Below are positions 1-8,166 of a DNA stretch of 64,000 bases, in pieces. The notes beneath the pieces are model-generated. The model was not told the origin of the DNA. It did not search any database and worked only from the letters and a program-made list of their open reading frames with translations. Every line of letters starts with the position of its first letter. Position 1 is the stretch's first letter. Origin of the DNA: CAWDLX01 sp963753485 (lineage in GTDB: Bacteria > Actinomycetota > Actinomycetes > Mycobacteriales > Micromonosporaceae); contig CAVWCL010000004.1 of the NCBI GenBank assembly GCA_963753485.1, positions 1-64,000 on the forward strand, given 5' to 3'. The position numbers were made by a program, and so were the translations under genes.

Positions 1-727
1 AGACCCGGCACTGGTGGCGGTCTGGCTGGATATCAAGCAAGTCCGGCCCGCCCGCGCACCGGCTCGCGCTCCAGACGCGCTGCCCATGCCCGCAGTTGAG
101 GCGCTGATCCGCGCGCCTGGGCAGCACACGCGGCGCGGTGGGCGCGTGACACCACGATCATCCTGCTTCTCTTCGATGCCGCCGCCCGTATCCAAGAAGT
201 CCTCGACCTCACGATCACCGATATCGACACCACCGCCGGCCACGGCCGGGTCACGCTCACCGGGAAAGGCCAACTGAACGAGAATCGTGCCGATCATGGA
301 TAAGACTGGCCGGCACCTCGATCAATACATCAGCACCTTCCACGCCGGAAACCCGGAACCAGACGCGCTGGTGTTCTACACGATCCGGGCAGGGCACCGT
401 CATCCTATGAGTCAGGACAACGTCAGCTACCTGCTCAACAAAAACGCGACGGCCGCGCGGCCGGACTGCCCCGACCTCCCCGCCCGGGTCCATGCCCACC
501 AGCTTCGGCATGCCCGCGCCATGCAGATGTTGCGCGCCGGCGTGCCGTTGCCCCACATCAAGGAATTCCTCGGCCACGCGAACATCGCCACCACCAACAT
601 CTATGCATCAGCAGACAACCAGATGGTCCGCGAAGCGATCCAGAAAGCAGCGAGCAGTGCACCCGACCTCGCCCCCATCTGGAAAGGAGACGACGACCAT
701 ATCCTCGAACTCGCCGGACTCAAATAG
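1..727 (+). pseudogene. Tyrosine recombinase pseudogene, 5' end outside window
   Basis: The C-terminal part (from about 287) carries the recombinase motifs HQLRHARAMQM (the H-x-x-R box), EFLGHANIATTNIY with LGH and the presumed catalytic tyrosine. Upstream, recognisable core-domain sequence continues in two other frames: AVEALIRAPGQHTRRG to about 145, then ARDTTIILLLFDAAARIQEVL up to LTGKG at about 275. The gene therefore has frameshifts near 145 and near 285, and its start lies left of the window. A full recombinase is 300-400 residues, so this copy is dead. No attachment site was found. It abuts inverted repeats and the IS21-type element, which suggests stacked insertions. Confidence 0.75.
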
Positions 728-808
728 TTATCCCGAGGAACCGCTGCCGAGCACCCCAGGCAGCCACCCACGACATCCACGACTCGGGATAACCGAATCC
801 TCGGGATA
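727..808. repeat. Nested inverted repeats between integrase remnant and IS21 element
   Basis: GTTATCCCGAG at 727-737 is the inverse of CTCGGGATAAC at 783-793, and TATCCCGAGGA at 729-739 is the inverse of TCCTCGGGATA at 798-808. The first arm overlaps the end of the recombinase remnant, so it could be a terminator or a terminal/recombination site. No function is known. Confidence 0.6.
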
Positions 809-842
809 GTCGCGGTTATCGCGGATCCGCGATAACCGCGAC
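809..842. repeat. 34-bp perfect palindrome at the left edge of the IS21 remnant
   Basis: Every base from 809 to 842 pairs with its partner, with no loop; the centre is GCGGATCCGC and the outer arms read GTCGCGGTTATC. It lies just before the truncated istA. It could be a transposon end scar, a protein-binding site or a recombination site. Confidence 0.85.
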
Positions 843-1641
843 AAGCCGGTCGTGGAAGGCAGTGTCCGGTTCGTCGCCAACCCGGTCGCGGCAGTGCTGC
901 GGGATCGGCGGTTCGTTGGCCTGGCTGAGTTGAACGAGGCGATCTTCGATGAGGTCGCTGAGATCAACGTCCGGCCGTTTCAGAAGCGGGAGGACTCCCG
1001 GAAGATCGTTTTCGTCCGCGACGAGCGCCCACTGCTTACACCGCTGCCTACGGTGCGGTTCGAGCTTGCCGACCTGCGTAAGGCGAAGGTTGGCCCGAAC
1101 TACCACGTCCAGGTCGAGCGGAACTTCTACTCGGTGCCATCGACGCTGATCGGGCGGAGTCTGGACGTGCGTCTCACCTCGCACACGATCGAGGTTTACG
1201 AAGGCGGCGAGCGGGTCGCCTGCCACGCCCGGCTGGGCGGCGTGCGTGGCCGGTATCAGACTGTGGCCTCGCACATGCCCGAAGGTCATCGTCACCGGCT
1301 CGCTGATTGGACGCCGCAACGGTTCGAGCAGTGGGCCGCCACCATCGGCCCGAACACCGTGGCGGCCCTTCAGGCGATCCTTGCCTCCCGGAAGATCGTC
1401 GAGCAGTCCTACCGATCCTGCCTCGGTGTCATGTCGCTGGCCAAGAAGCCGGGCGGGATGATCCGGCTGGAGGACACCTGCGGGCAGGCGCTGCAAGCGA
1501 CACCGTCGCCGTCCTACACGCTGATCAAGAAACTGTGGGCAGGCTGGCAGCCCACCGAAGCGCCGCCGGCGGCGTCGCTCGGCAGACGCGGGTTTCGTAC
1601 GCGGCTCCGGCTACTACACACCCGACGGAGGCCAGGCGTGA
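843..1641 (+). pseudogene. istA: IS21-family transposase IstA, truncated and frameshifted
   Basis: IstA is the DDE transposase of IS21-type elements. Only its C-terminal half remains: the sequence enters at FVANPVAAVLRDRRF and runs through the Mu-transposase C-terminal-like region (NYHVQVERNFYSVP, ASRKIVEQSYRSCLG). The N-terminal HTH and most of the DDE core are missing. Near 1560-1594 the frame shifts; the natural ending FVRGSGYYTPDGGQA is in another frame, and its TGA (1639-1641) overlaps the GTG start of istB, as in intact IS21 elements. An apparent continuous reading frame from istA into istB is a product of this frameshift, not a real fusion. It is non-functional. Confidence 0.8.
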
Positions 1642-2384
1642 TCGACGTCGAAACCCTCGCCCGGCTCAAAGCGATGCGCCTGTCAGGGATGGCCGAATTC
1701 TTCGAGAACCTCGCTAACAACACCGGGAAGAACGCCACGCTAACCGGCCCGGAGATGATCAAGATGGCCGTCGACTGGGAATACGAACGTCGGCGAGACA
1801 GCAAACTCCACCGACTGCGCAAACACGCCGGCCTGGCCCAGTCCGACGCCGACATCGCCGACATCAAGGCCATGCCCGGCCGCACGGTCGACGCCGAGCT
1901 GATCTCCCGGCTGGCGGTCGGTGCCTACCTACAAAAGCACCAGGACGTCATCTTGCAGGGCCCGACCGGCGCCGGGAAGACCTACGTGGCCTGCGCCCTG
2001 GGCAACAAGGCATGCCAGCAGTACCGCACCGTGCTCTACCTGCCGGCCAGCGAACTGTTCGACCGCATCACCATCGCCGAACGCACCGGGGACAAGAAAC
2101 GCTGCCTCGACACCCTCGTTCGAGTAGAGCTGCTGATCATCGACGACTGGTTCCTGACCGCACCCAGCAGGCAGCAGGTCCAGCAGCTGCACACCCTCAT
2201 CGACCGGCGTCACAAGACCGCCTCGACGATCTACAGCACCCAGCTGCCGCCCGACCAGTGGCACGACCGGATGGAGGAGAAGATCCTCGCCGACGCGATC
2301 GTCGACCGGATCACCACCAACGCGCACGCCACCCTCCTCACCTGCGACGACTCCATGCGCAAACGCTTCAACCAGATCGACTGA
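1638..2384 (+). CDS. istB: IS21-family helper ATPase IstB
   Basis: IstB is the AAA+ helper of IS21-type transposition; it chooses and remodels target DNA for IstA. The 248-residue product is full length. It has an N-terminal DVETLARLKAMRLSGMA segment, Walker A GPTGAGKT near residue 105, Walker B LLIIDDW near residue 165 and a C-terminal DRITTNAHA segment. The GTG start at 1638 overlaps the istA stop codon, giving the translational coupling usual in this family. With istA broken the element cannot transpose by itself. Confidence 0.9.
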   Translation: MIDVETLARLKAMRLSGMAEFFENLANNTGKNATLTGPEMIKMAVDWEYERRRDSKLHRLRKHAGLAQSDADIADIKAMPGRTVDAELISRLAVGAYLQKHQDVILQGPTGAGKTYVACALGNKACQQYRTVLYLPASELFDRITIAERTGDKKRCLDTLVRVELLIIDDWFLTAPSRQQVQQLHTLIDRRHKTASTIYSTQLPPDQWHDRMEEKILADAIVDRITTNAHATLLTCDDSMRKRFNQID

Positions 2385-2396
2385 ACAGCCCAGCAA

Positions 2397-2423
2397 GGGC
2401 GGGCCACCTCCGGTGGCCCGCCC
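2397..2423 (+). terminator. Hairpin after istB
   Basis: Twelve-base arms GGGCGGGCCACC (2397-2408) and GGTGGCCCGCCC (2412-2423) pair perfectly around a 3-base loop, 12 bases after the istB stop. There is no T-run, as is usual in actinomycete terminators. Confidence 0.6.
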
Positions 2424-2434
2424 ACCGCTATCAC

Positions 2435-2487
2435 GGCTCACCCGACACCGACACGGTGGCTCACCCGCACCGGAATCGTGGCTCACC
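2435..2487 (+). repeat. Three direct repeats at the IS21 right end
   Basis: GGCTCACC occurs at 2435-2442, 2458-2465 and 2480-2487, with start-to-start spacings of 23 and 22 bp, about two helical turns. IS21 ends usually carry such multiple transposase-binding repeats, so this is probably the right end of the element. From here to 2726 I see no other feature. Confidence 0.6.
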
Positions 2488-2726
2488 ACCAAACGGAACA
2501 CCGGCTCTCACCGAGCGCAATAAGCACCCATTCTCAAGATGCTACCGGGAATTGACCGTCGTGGATACCGCTGGGATGCCTGTGCGACCGCAACCGGCGG
2601 TTCAGGTGCCGCCATGTCAACGAACGCCTCTTCGGTGATCGCCCGCACCGTCAGGATGAAAGGTTCAGCGCGCGACCTCGTGTCGCAACGGCAGATGAGT
2701 ACGTCGCTCGAATGGGGCATCGGCTG

Positions 2727-3065
2727 TTACAGGCCGAGAATCTGGCGTACGGCGATCTCCACGCCGTGCATTTCGACTGGCGCAAGACGCCCGAGTCGTC
2801 GGCGCAGCCGAGGTTTGTCCACCGTGTGCAGGTCGGAGCAGTTTACGAACGACTCCGGATACCTTCGGACGCCCGAATCAGGTCCGATGCGAACATGAGC
2901 GACCTCGGGGCCAGATGTTCCTGTGACCAGCGCAACGGTGACTGCAGACAGGGGCGCGGCGATGCGGTTGACCGTCAAGACAACCACGGGATGGGGTCCG
3001 ACCTGAGGAACTGCACAAGCCCACACCTCGCCGCGCAGGGGTGTCGCATCGCCAACGGCTACCAT
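2727..3065 (-). CDS. MazF/PemK-family toxin
   Basis: The family are mRNA-cleaving endoribonucleases of type II toxin-antitoxin systems. The 112-residue product matches along its length: RGEVWACAVPQVGPHPVVVL near the N-terminus, SAVTVALVTGT, the DLHTVDK motif and a RLGRLAPVEM ending. The ATG start lies inside the end of the upstream antitoxin gene (shared bases 3059-3065, ATGGTAG), so translation is probably coupled. The pair appears intact although it is surrounded by broken genes. Confidence 0.85.
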   Translation of the reverse strand: MVAVGDATPLRGEVWACAVPQVGPHPVVVLTVNRIAAPLSAVTVALVTGTSGPEVAHVRIGPDSGVRRYPESFVNCSDLHTVDKPRLRRRLGRLAPVEMHGVEIAVRQILGL

Positions 3066-3478
3066 TGCGCCGCATCCGCGGCGGCGAGATCCTCCTCGGT
3101 CGCCCGGATGACGCCATCCGGCACTGGGGCCATGGCTCCGCCGTAGAAACGGCTGATCTGCTCGGCGGCGGCGAGTTCACTGGCCTCGCGGATGAGCAGC
3201 CGAATGCCTTCGCGGAGTGCTTCGGATGTCGAGGACAGCCGCAGCTGGTTCATGACCTGGTGCAGTGCTGCCATCTCGTCGGCCTGAAGTCGAACCTGCG
3301 CGACCTGCGAGGCACTGCCCTTGCGCGGGCTTGTCTGCTTCGTGGTTGATGCGCTCTTTGTCCCTGCATCGCCCCGCCGGCCTGCAGCCTTGGCTCCCGC
3401 TGCTTGGCCGGCAGCCTTGCGAGAGGCGGCCGTGCCTCGCCGAGCCTCAGTGCGGCCATTCTGTCGTACAGGTGTCAT
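3059..3478 (-). CDS. Ribbon-helix-helix antitoxin partner of the MazF-like toxin
   Basis: The 139-residue product has a low-complexity Ala/Lys/Arg/Thr-rich N-terminal half and then a ribbon-helix-helix-like segment (VRLQADEMAALHQVM, STSEALREGIRLLI), followed by an acidic tail that would bind and neutralise the toxin. I chose the ATG at 3478 because sequence further upstream looks non-coding. It is first in a two-gene operon overlapping the toxin gene, the usual antitoxin-toxin order. Such pairs normally repress their own promoter, which would lie just above 3478. Confidence 0.75.
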   Translation of the reverse strand: MTPVRQNGRTEARRGTAASRKAAGQAAGAKAAGRRGDAGTKSASTTKQTSPRKGSASQVAQVRLQADEMAALHQVMNQLRLSSTSEALREGIRLLIREASELAAAEQISRFYGGAMAPVPDGVIRATEEDLAAADAAQW

Positions 3479-3742
3479 ACAACCAGTATGACTTGCCGTC
3501 TCGGCCAGTGCAAACGCTAGAACACGATGGATGGCCATCAGCAACGCCTGGAGTCCGACAGGCGTCGACCGTAGGTATGCGCGCTCCCGCACCGACGTCA
3601 ACTCGTGGAGCGTCGGGGCCTACCGGCAGCAGGCGCACCTGCGCTCCACGCGGCAGAAGAGCGCGTCTTGGTCAGCCCGGGCGGTCCGGTTGGAGAATGG
3701 ACATCCGGCCTGCGGGCCGTGCGGTAGCAGGGGGATTCGTGG

Positions 3743-4267
3743 GTGTCTGAGGGCCTTGAGGATCTATACCCCGCGCGTCGGAGGTTTCCTGTTGGCGACC
3801 GGGTCCGAGGCGTTGTGTCAGCCGTTGCGATGGGGCCGGGATTCAGCGGACTCTCGGTCGATCTCGGGCGGCCACCCAAAGGCTGGGTTGACGTGCTGGA
3901 CCTACCGGAGGACCCGGCTGAGTGGCCGGTCGTGGGCCGTGCCGGTCTGTTTGAGGTCCTGCAGCATCGACTGGGCCAGGTGCGGCTGTTCCCGCTCGAC
4001 GCTGGAATGCGCGGTCGGCGGACGCGGTACTTCCGCTGGTCGGGCGAGGAATGGGCGGCGATCACCAGGCGATGCCCGGTGGGCTCGATCGTGGTCGGCA
4101 CGGTTACCGACATCTTCCGCGGCAACTGCGAGTGCGCGGTGGTTTTCGATGACTGCCGGTCGGTCGTTGAGTACGACGACGAGCCCGTGCTGGGCTGGAC
4201 TGGTCCGTTCCAGGTCACGCGTCACCTGGAGTGGACACATCGAATCATGCTGACGCCGGCGACGTAG
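3743..4267 (+). CDS. Hypothetical protein with S1/OB-fold-like segments
   Basis: This 174-residue soluble product starts with GTG at 3743. Two stretches resemble S1-type OB folds: VGDRVRGVVSAVAMGPGF with PKGWVDVLDLPE, and PVGSIVVGTVTDIFRGNCE. S1 domains bind RNA, but the similarity here is weak and no catalytic motif is seen. It is rich in Arg, Gly and Trp. Its 3' end overlaps, on the opposite strand, a decayed VOC gene. It stands alone, so context gives no function. Confidence 0.5.
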   Translation: MSEGLEDLYPARRRFPVGDRVRGVVSAVAMGPGFSGLSVDLGRPPKGWVDVLDLPEDPAEWPVVGRAGLFEVLQHRLGQVRLFPLDAGMRGRRTRYFRWSGEEWAAITRRCPVGSIVVGTVTDIFRGNCECAVVFDDCRSVVEYDDEPVLGWTGPFQVTRHLEWTHRIMLTPAT

Positions 4268-4299
4268 ATGGCGGCGATGCATCGCGCGGGACGCTCAAC

Positions 4300-4570
4300 A
4301 CCCGGTCGGCTGTTCCCGTCCGGGTCCAGCACGACGACGTGCCGCACGCGGTTGCTGTAAGTCTCCACCGGTTCGTGACCGATACCGTGTGTGGCGAGGC
4401 GTGCCAGGATCTGGTCGAGGTCGGTGACACCGAGCGTGATCATGGCTTTGCCCACCGACCCGGCCCGCACGTCGCGATCGTCGAGCACGACCTACGCGTT
4501 CTCGCCGACCTGCCACAGATACTCCTCGCCGCTTACCTCGTCCGCTCCACTCGCTACGCGGCAAATGCGG
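4300..4570 (-). pseudogene. VOC (glyoxalase-like) pseudogene with a nonsense codon
   Basis: Reading the minus strand downward gives GEEYLWQVGENA, then an in-frame TAG (4494-4492), then VVLDDRDVRAGSVGKAMI, LGVTDLDQILARLATHGI and VVLDPDGNS. This is the typical order of the C-terminal half of a vicinal-oxygen-chelate protein, and the TAG sits where Tyr is usual. The N-terminal half is not visible, and the sequence after DPDGNS does not fit the family. The gene is dead and truncated at both ends. Confidence 0.65.
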
Positions 4571-4650
4571 TCGCTTCGCTGCGACGACCTCCGAACGTGG
4601 CCGTTCGGCGGAGGGCACATCGCCGAATCGCCGTGTCAGCGGCTCACTGT

Positions 4651-4658
4651 AAGGAGGA
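4651..4658 (+). promoter_or_regulatory. Strong ribosome binding site fixing the start at 4667
   Basis: AAGGAGGA lies 8 bases before the ATG at 4667. It is an almost perfect anti-16S match and decides between this start and in-frame codons upstream. Confidence 0.8.
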
Positions 4659-4666
4659 GAGTACGC

Positions 4667-5308
4667 ATGGAACCTCATGCATTTGCGGACAATGGAGCCA
4701 TCGCGATGGAGCCGCAGCAGAACCCTCCGCCGGGTTGGTCCCCGGATCCTGCCGGTGGTCCTCGGCTCCAGGCGACCCCCGCGCGGCCGGCCACCCGCAA
4801 GCGTCGTCGGATGTGGGCGTATGTGGTGGCGGCAGTGTTGTTGGTTGCCCTGTGCGTGATAGCCCCGGTTGTCGTCGTCGTGAGCAATCTGGGCCCAAGC
4901 CTGGGCGGGCTTACAGAAGCCGCCGACGAGGTGACCTTCCCACCGGATCTCACGTTGGTCAAAGAGACCTCGACAGGCAATCGGATCTGTCTAGAGGAAT
5001 GCGTGCGCTTGTCACGCATTTACACCAGCCCACTTCCGCATGAGGCAACAATTAAGATCGTCGTGACCGCCATGGAGAACGCGGGCTACCGGTGCGCCAT
5101 CCCCTCCCTCGCCAGCGCGAACCGCGACTGGTGCGGCGACTTTGAATACGGGGTGCTGTCCTACTGGCAACGACGAACAGGCGGACCCGTCATCAATTTC
5201 GTCGTCTACCCCACCCCGAGGGCCGGGTCTATTGGTTTGGAGGGCGTAGCCCTCGATCCTTTATGGCAGTCGTACGTGCTGCTTCAGGTCACCGGCTGTT
5301 GCCCGTAA
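4667..5308 (+). CDS. Single-pass membrane-anchored hypothetical protein
   Basis: The 213-residue product has a Pro/Ala-rich N-terminal cytoplasmic stretch of about 45 residues ending in a basic cluster (RKRRRM), one transmembrane helix (about residues 46-70, VVAAVLLVALCVIAPVVVV) and an outer domain of about 140 residues with several cysteines (NRICLEECVRL, GYRCAIP, DWCGDF and a final CC pair) that could form disulfides. I recognise no family. The start is set by the strong ribosome binding site. It has no operon partner. Confidence 0.65.
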   Translation: MEPHAFADNGAIAMEPQQNPPPGWSPDPAGGPRLQATPARPATRKRRRMWAYVVAAVLLVALCVIAPVVVVVSNLGPSLGGLTEAADEVTFPPDLTLVKETSTGNRICLEECVRLSRIYTSPLPHEATIKIVVTAMENAGYRCAIPSLASANRDWCGDFEYGVLSYWQRRTGGPVINFVVYPTPRAGSIGLEGVALDPLWQSYVLLQVTGCCP

Positions 5309-6523
5309 GGGAAGAGCAGCGGTTGCGGCGGTGGCCGGAAGGCGTGCGACTCACTGTCATCGGCAAATGAATACGTCAGCATGACGCCAAGGGTGGGAAC
5401 GCTGCGCCTGCTGGTTACGAGTCTGACTTCCGATACCCAGCGCGTCGGACCTTGCTGTGGCGCTCGCCAGCCTCTCGACACCCCGCTCAGCCCGCCACCT
5501 CTCGACGACGAACCGGGGCCTGCTACCAGGCGCTCCGGTACCTACCTGGGCGGGACCTCTACCCGCGGGCCTGGACCAGCTTCCAGGACGAAACATGATC
5601 AGAAGTCTACGTTTTCGTGGCGGACAGCGAACCTACCCGTCCGCCGCTGTGCCTTGCGACGACGCTGTCACGGTGAGGCCCGCGCTTCCTCGACCCGCGA
5701 CGGCAATGGCCCCGGCTCCCGGCTGCCGCGAGTCCGCGCGGTGCAGAGCGACCTCGCGGCGGCCGCGTCGACCGGCGCGGGTCTGGTATGTCGACGACGC
5801 GTGAAAACGGGCTCTGGCTCGGATTCCGTGATTGATCACGTGGCGAGCAGAATGCGTTTGCGAGCAGGTCGTGGTTGGCGCGGCCGTACATCTGGCGTGC
5901 GCGCCAAACGCCGCGCCGTGGAATGGCTGCTGGACAACTCGCTGATCAACCAGGACACCGCCGATGGCTACCTCGCCGACCGTCCCGACCCACAACTACC
6001 CTGATCCAGCGCGTCGCACAATAGGCCTCCAACCCTCACCTCGACGCATGGACACATCCCGACGCGACCTGTGCGTTGCGCCGAGGCGTCCATTGGCTCC
6101 ACGTCGAAGATCGCCTCGTTTCGGCTGAGCGCGGTGCTCGTGGGCCTGGGCCAACTGGCGAGTCCGCGTCGCTGCCGTCAACGCGCGATGGCGCACTTGG
6201 CAGAATACGCCGATCCCAACAGTTGCCTTGTGACCGCTCGACTCGACGGTGAGTGATGTCGACCGAACTGGACCTGACCACCGATGCGGCGTCGGCGCGT
6301 GCGTTTGACCCGAGTCACCGCGTTGATCCACTGGGTGTGTGCGGGTCGCACCTTGACAAGGGCAGCGACTTCGACCCGGCCCGATCCACCTGGACGACGC
6401 GAACCGACGGCTCGACGCCGTCGCGCATCGCACCGGTCGGTCCCACTCGGTCCCGTTCTGCAACCGCCTCGGAGGCAGCAAGACCCGGCCAGCCGCCCGC
6501 GCCCGATCGGATCCGGCGCGGGC
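5309..6523. other. 1.2-kb stretch without a supportable gene
   Basis: Several open frames occur on both strands but none has family similarity or a convincing start. Apart from the transposase tail at 5838-5900 I recognise nothing. The region lies between a lone membrane protein and a methyltransferase and looks like decayed mobile DNA. Confidence 0.5.
5838..5900 (-). pseudogene. Possible ISL3-family transposase C-terminal remnant
   Basis: The minus strand reads RQMYGRANHDLL and, after a one-base shift, KRILLAT followed by a stop. This resembles the usual last residues of ISL3-type transposases (RQMYGRA...LLRKRVLL). Nothing else of the transposase is visible, so this is a very short relic. 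Confidence 0.4.
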
Positions 6524-7264
6524 CTAAGGCGTGGGCTTGCGCCAGACCGAGACGTGGCTCGTGCTGTCGGAGGTGAAAGGCGCTCCGCCCCAGTCCGCGA
6601 CCCGCTGCTCGAGCACCAGGCCGGCCAGCCGCGCCATGAGGTCGCATTCGGCCGGCCAGATGTAGCGGAAGTTGCTGACGCCGTAGCTGGTGCTTCCGTC
6701 CTCCTGCCGCCAGTAGTGGTGAGAGGTGCCCTGCTGGGTGACCATGTCGTAGGTGTCGAAGCCGACATGTCGGTCGGTGACCTCAAACGGAACGGCCGAC
6801 TGGCCGGGCGGAAAGCGCCGAATGCCCGGCACCCACAGTTCGATGACGAAATGGCCACCGGGCGACAGGTGCTGGGCGGCGTTTCGGAAACACTCGACCT
6901 GTTCGTCCTGAGTGCGCAGATTGCCGATGCTGTTGAACACGACGTACACGAGCGAGAAATGACCGGGCACGGTCACGGTGGCCATGTCCCCGATAGCGAC
7001 CGGCAGCTCCGCCGCGGTCCGCTTGCGGCGCAGCTGATCGACCATGGGCGCCGACAGCTCGATCCCGCTCACGGCGATGCCACGAGCGGCGAGCGGGACC
7101 GCCACCCGACCGGTGCCGATCGCGAATTCCAGCGCCGGACCATCTCCAGCCAGCCGCACGAGGAAGTCCACCGTGGGGCCGAGGATCTCAGGGGCGAACA
7201 TGTCGGCTGAGCCCTCGTCGTACCGCTCCGCCGCCTCTGAGTCCCACACGTCGCTACTCGTCAT
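6524..7264 (-). CDS. Class I SAM-dependent methyltransferase
   Basis: The 246-residue product has a SAM-binding core near residues 30-130: the motif I region PALEFAIGTGRVAVPLA, ISGIELSAPMVDQL style motif II (here VSGIELSAPMV), and YVVFNSIGNLRTQDEQ then LSPGGHFVIELWVPG. The N-terminal SEAAERYDEG is typical of small-molecule methyltransferases. The substrate is unknown. The ATG at 7264 starts at MTSSDVWDSEAAERY; upstream in-frame sequence is decayed DNA. Flanking genes are remnants, so it stands alone. Confidence 0.75.
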   Translation of the reverse strand: MTSSDVWDSEAAERYDEGSADMFAPEILGPTVDFLVRLAGDGPALEFAIGTGRVAVPLAARGIAVSGIELSAPMVDQLRRKRTAAELPVAIGDMATVTVPGHFSLVYVVFNSIGNLRTQDEQVECFRNAAQHLSPGGHFVIELWVPGIRRFPPGQSAVPFEVTDRHVGFDTYDMVTQQGTSHHYWRQEDGSTSYGVSNFRYIWPAECDLMARLAGLVLEQRVADWGGAPFTSDSTSHVSVWRKPTP

Positions 7265-7650
7265 TGGCCACGAGCTTGCACGGCCTCCGGCTCGTACGCC
7301 ATCCATTTCCCGGAGCAATGACGTGTCGCAGTCCTCGCCAGCCCAGCAGCCGCACCAGGTTGGCAGGGGCGAAGTACTCGTTGGGGCGGGGCGATACCGA
7401 ACGCACCGAGCAGTCGGCTGACCTCGCTCGGCCGGTCTGCGATCGCCCGCATCACGGCCAGCTGTCCCCGGCCTGGCGGCGGCGACCGGGCTCTCCCCGC
7501 ACAGCCATTGCACCGTCGTCGCAGTCGCCTCGGCGAACCTACGGTCTACATCGAGCTCGTTGTAGTCGACAGCAACGGCCAGCTCGGCAAGCAGCTGCTT
7601 CGAAAGCAAGCAGCAGCCGTCAGGGAAGCGCTCCTATGGTTCGCAGACCA
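7265..7650 (-). pseudogene. Decayed coding sequence of unknown type
   Basis: Protein-like pieces appear in shifting minus-strand frames: LLAELAVAVDYNELDVDRRF, AVMRAIADRPSEVSRLLGAF, then NEYFAPANLVRLLGWRGLRH ending at a TAG before the methyltransferase start. They look like successive parts of one frameshifted gene. I do not recognise the family. Confidence 0.35.
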
Positions 7651-7676
7651 TCCACCGCCCAGCGTCGGGGACCGCC

Positions 7677-7982
7677 AGGACCCTGCGCCACCTCGACTGG
7701 CTCAACCGGACCAGGCTGGTCTACTGGGGCGACATCGACACCCACGGCTTCGCCATCCTGGACCGCGTGCGCGGCCAGTTCCCCCACACCGAGTCGATGC
7801 TGATGACAGCCAAGGTCCTCACCGACCATGAACAGCACTGGGTCATCGAGCAGTCGCAAACCAACGATCCACTCCAGCACCTGACCAACGACGAGGCCCA
7901 GCTGGACCGCGACCTTTTGGAAGGAACCTACGGACCATCGCTGCGGCTTGAACAGGAGCGTGCGCTTCTCAGCCCTCTGTGA
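7677..7982 (+). pseudogene. Fragment of Wadjet nuclease subunit JetD (DUF2220)
   Basis: The plus-strand frame reads LDWLNRTRLVYWGDIDTHGF, AILDRVRGQFPHTESMLM, HLTNDEAQLDRDLL and ends after LRLEQER. This matches the C-terminal TOPRIM-like nuclease domain of JetD, the DNA-cleaving subunit of the anti-plasmid Wadjet SMC system; the YWGDIDTHG motif is characteristic. The N-terminal part of JetD is missing, the C-terminus is cut after RLEQER, and no jetA, jetB or jetC is present. It is a relic of a lost defence locus. Confidence 0.7.
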
Positions 7983-8166
7983 GGCACTCGGCCCGCGTGG
8001 CGTCGACAGTGAGCGTCCCGCCGAGTGAACGCGCATCCAAGGGGGGCGCCGTGCCTTGCCCGTGATCCGGTCGCGCTCAGCTGCGTAGGCGACGCCGGCA
8101 GCGCGTGGCGACCCGGGAGCGTCGGGGGTTGGTCGTAGGCTCTTCCCGACTCCGGGAGGTGCCGCG

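Noticed and set aside
852..2384. A single 510-residue transposase reading through istA and istB
   Set aside because: The natural IstA ending and its TGA are present in another frame overlapping the istB GTG, so the fused frame is due to a frameshift in istA.
5381..6004. 207-residue plus-strand frame
   Set aside because: It shows Arg/Ser/Pro-rich composition, no motif and a transposase relic on the other strand.
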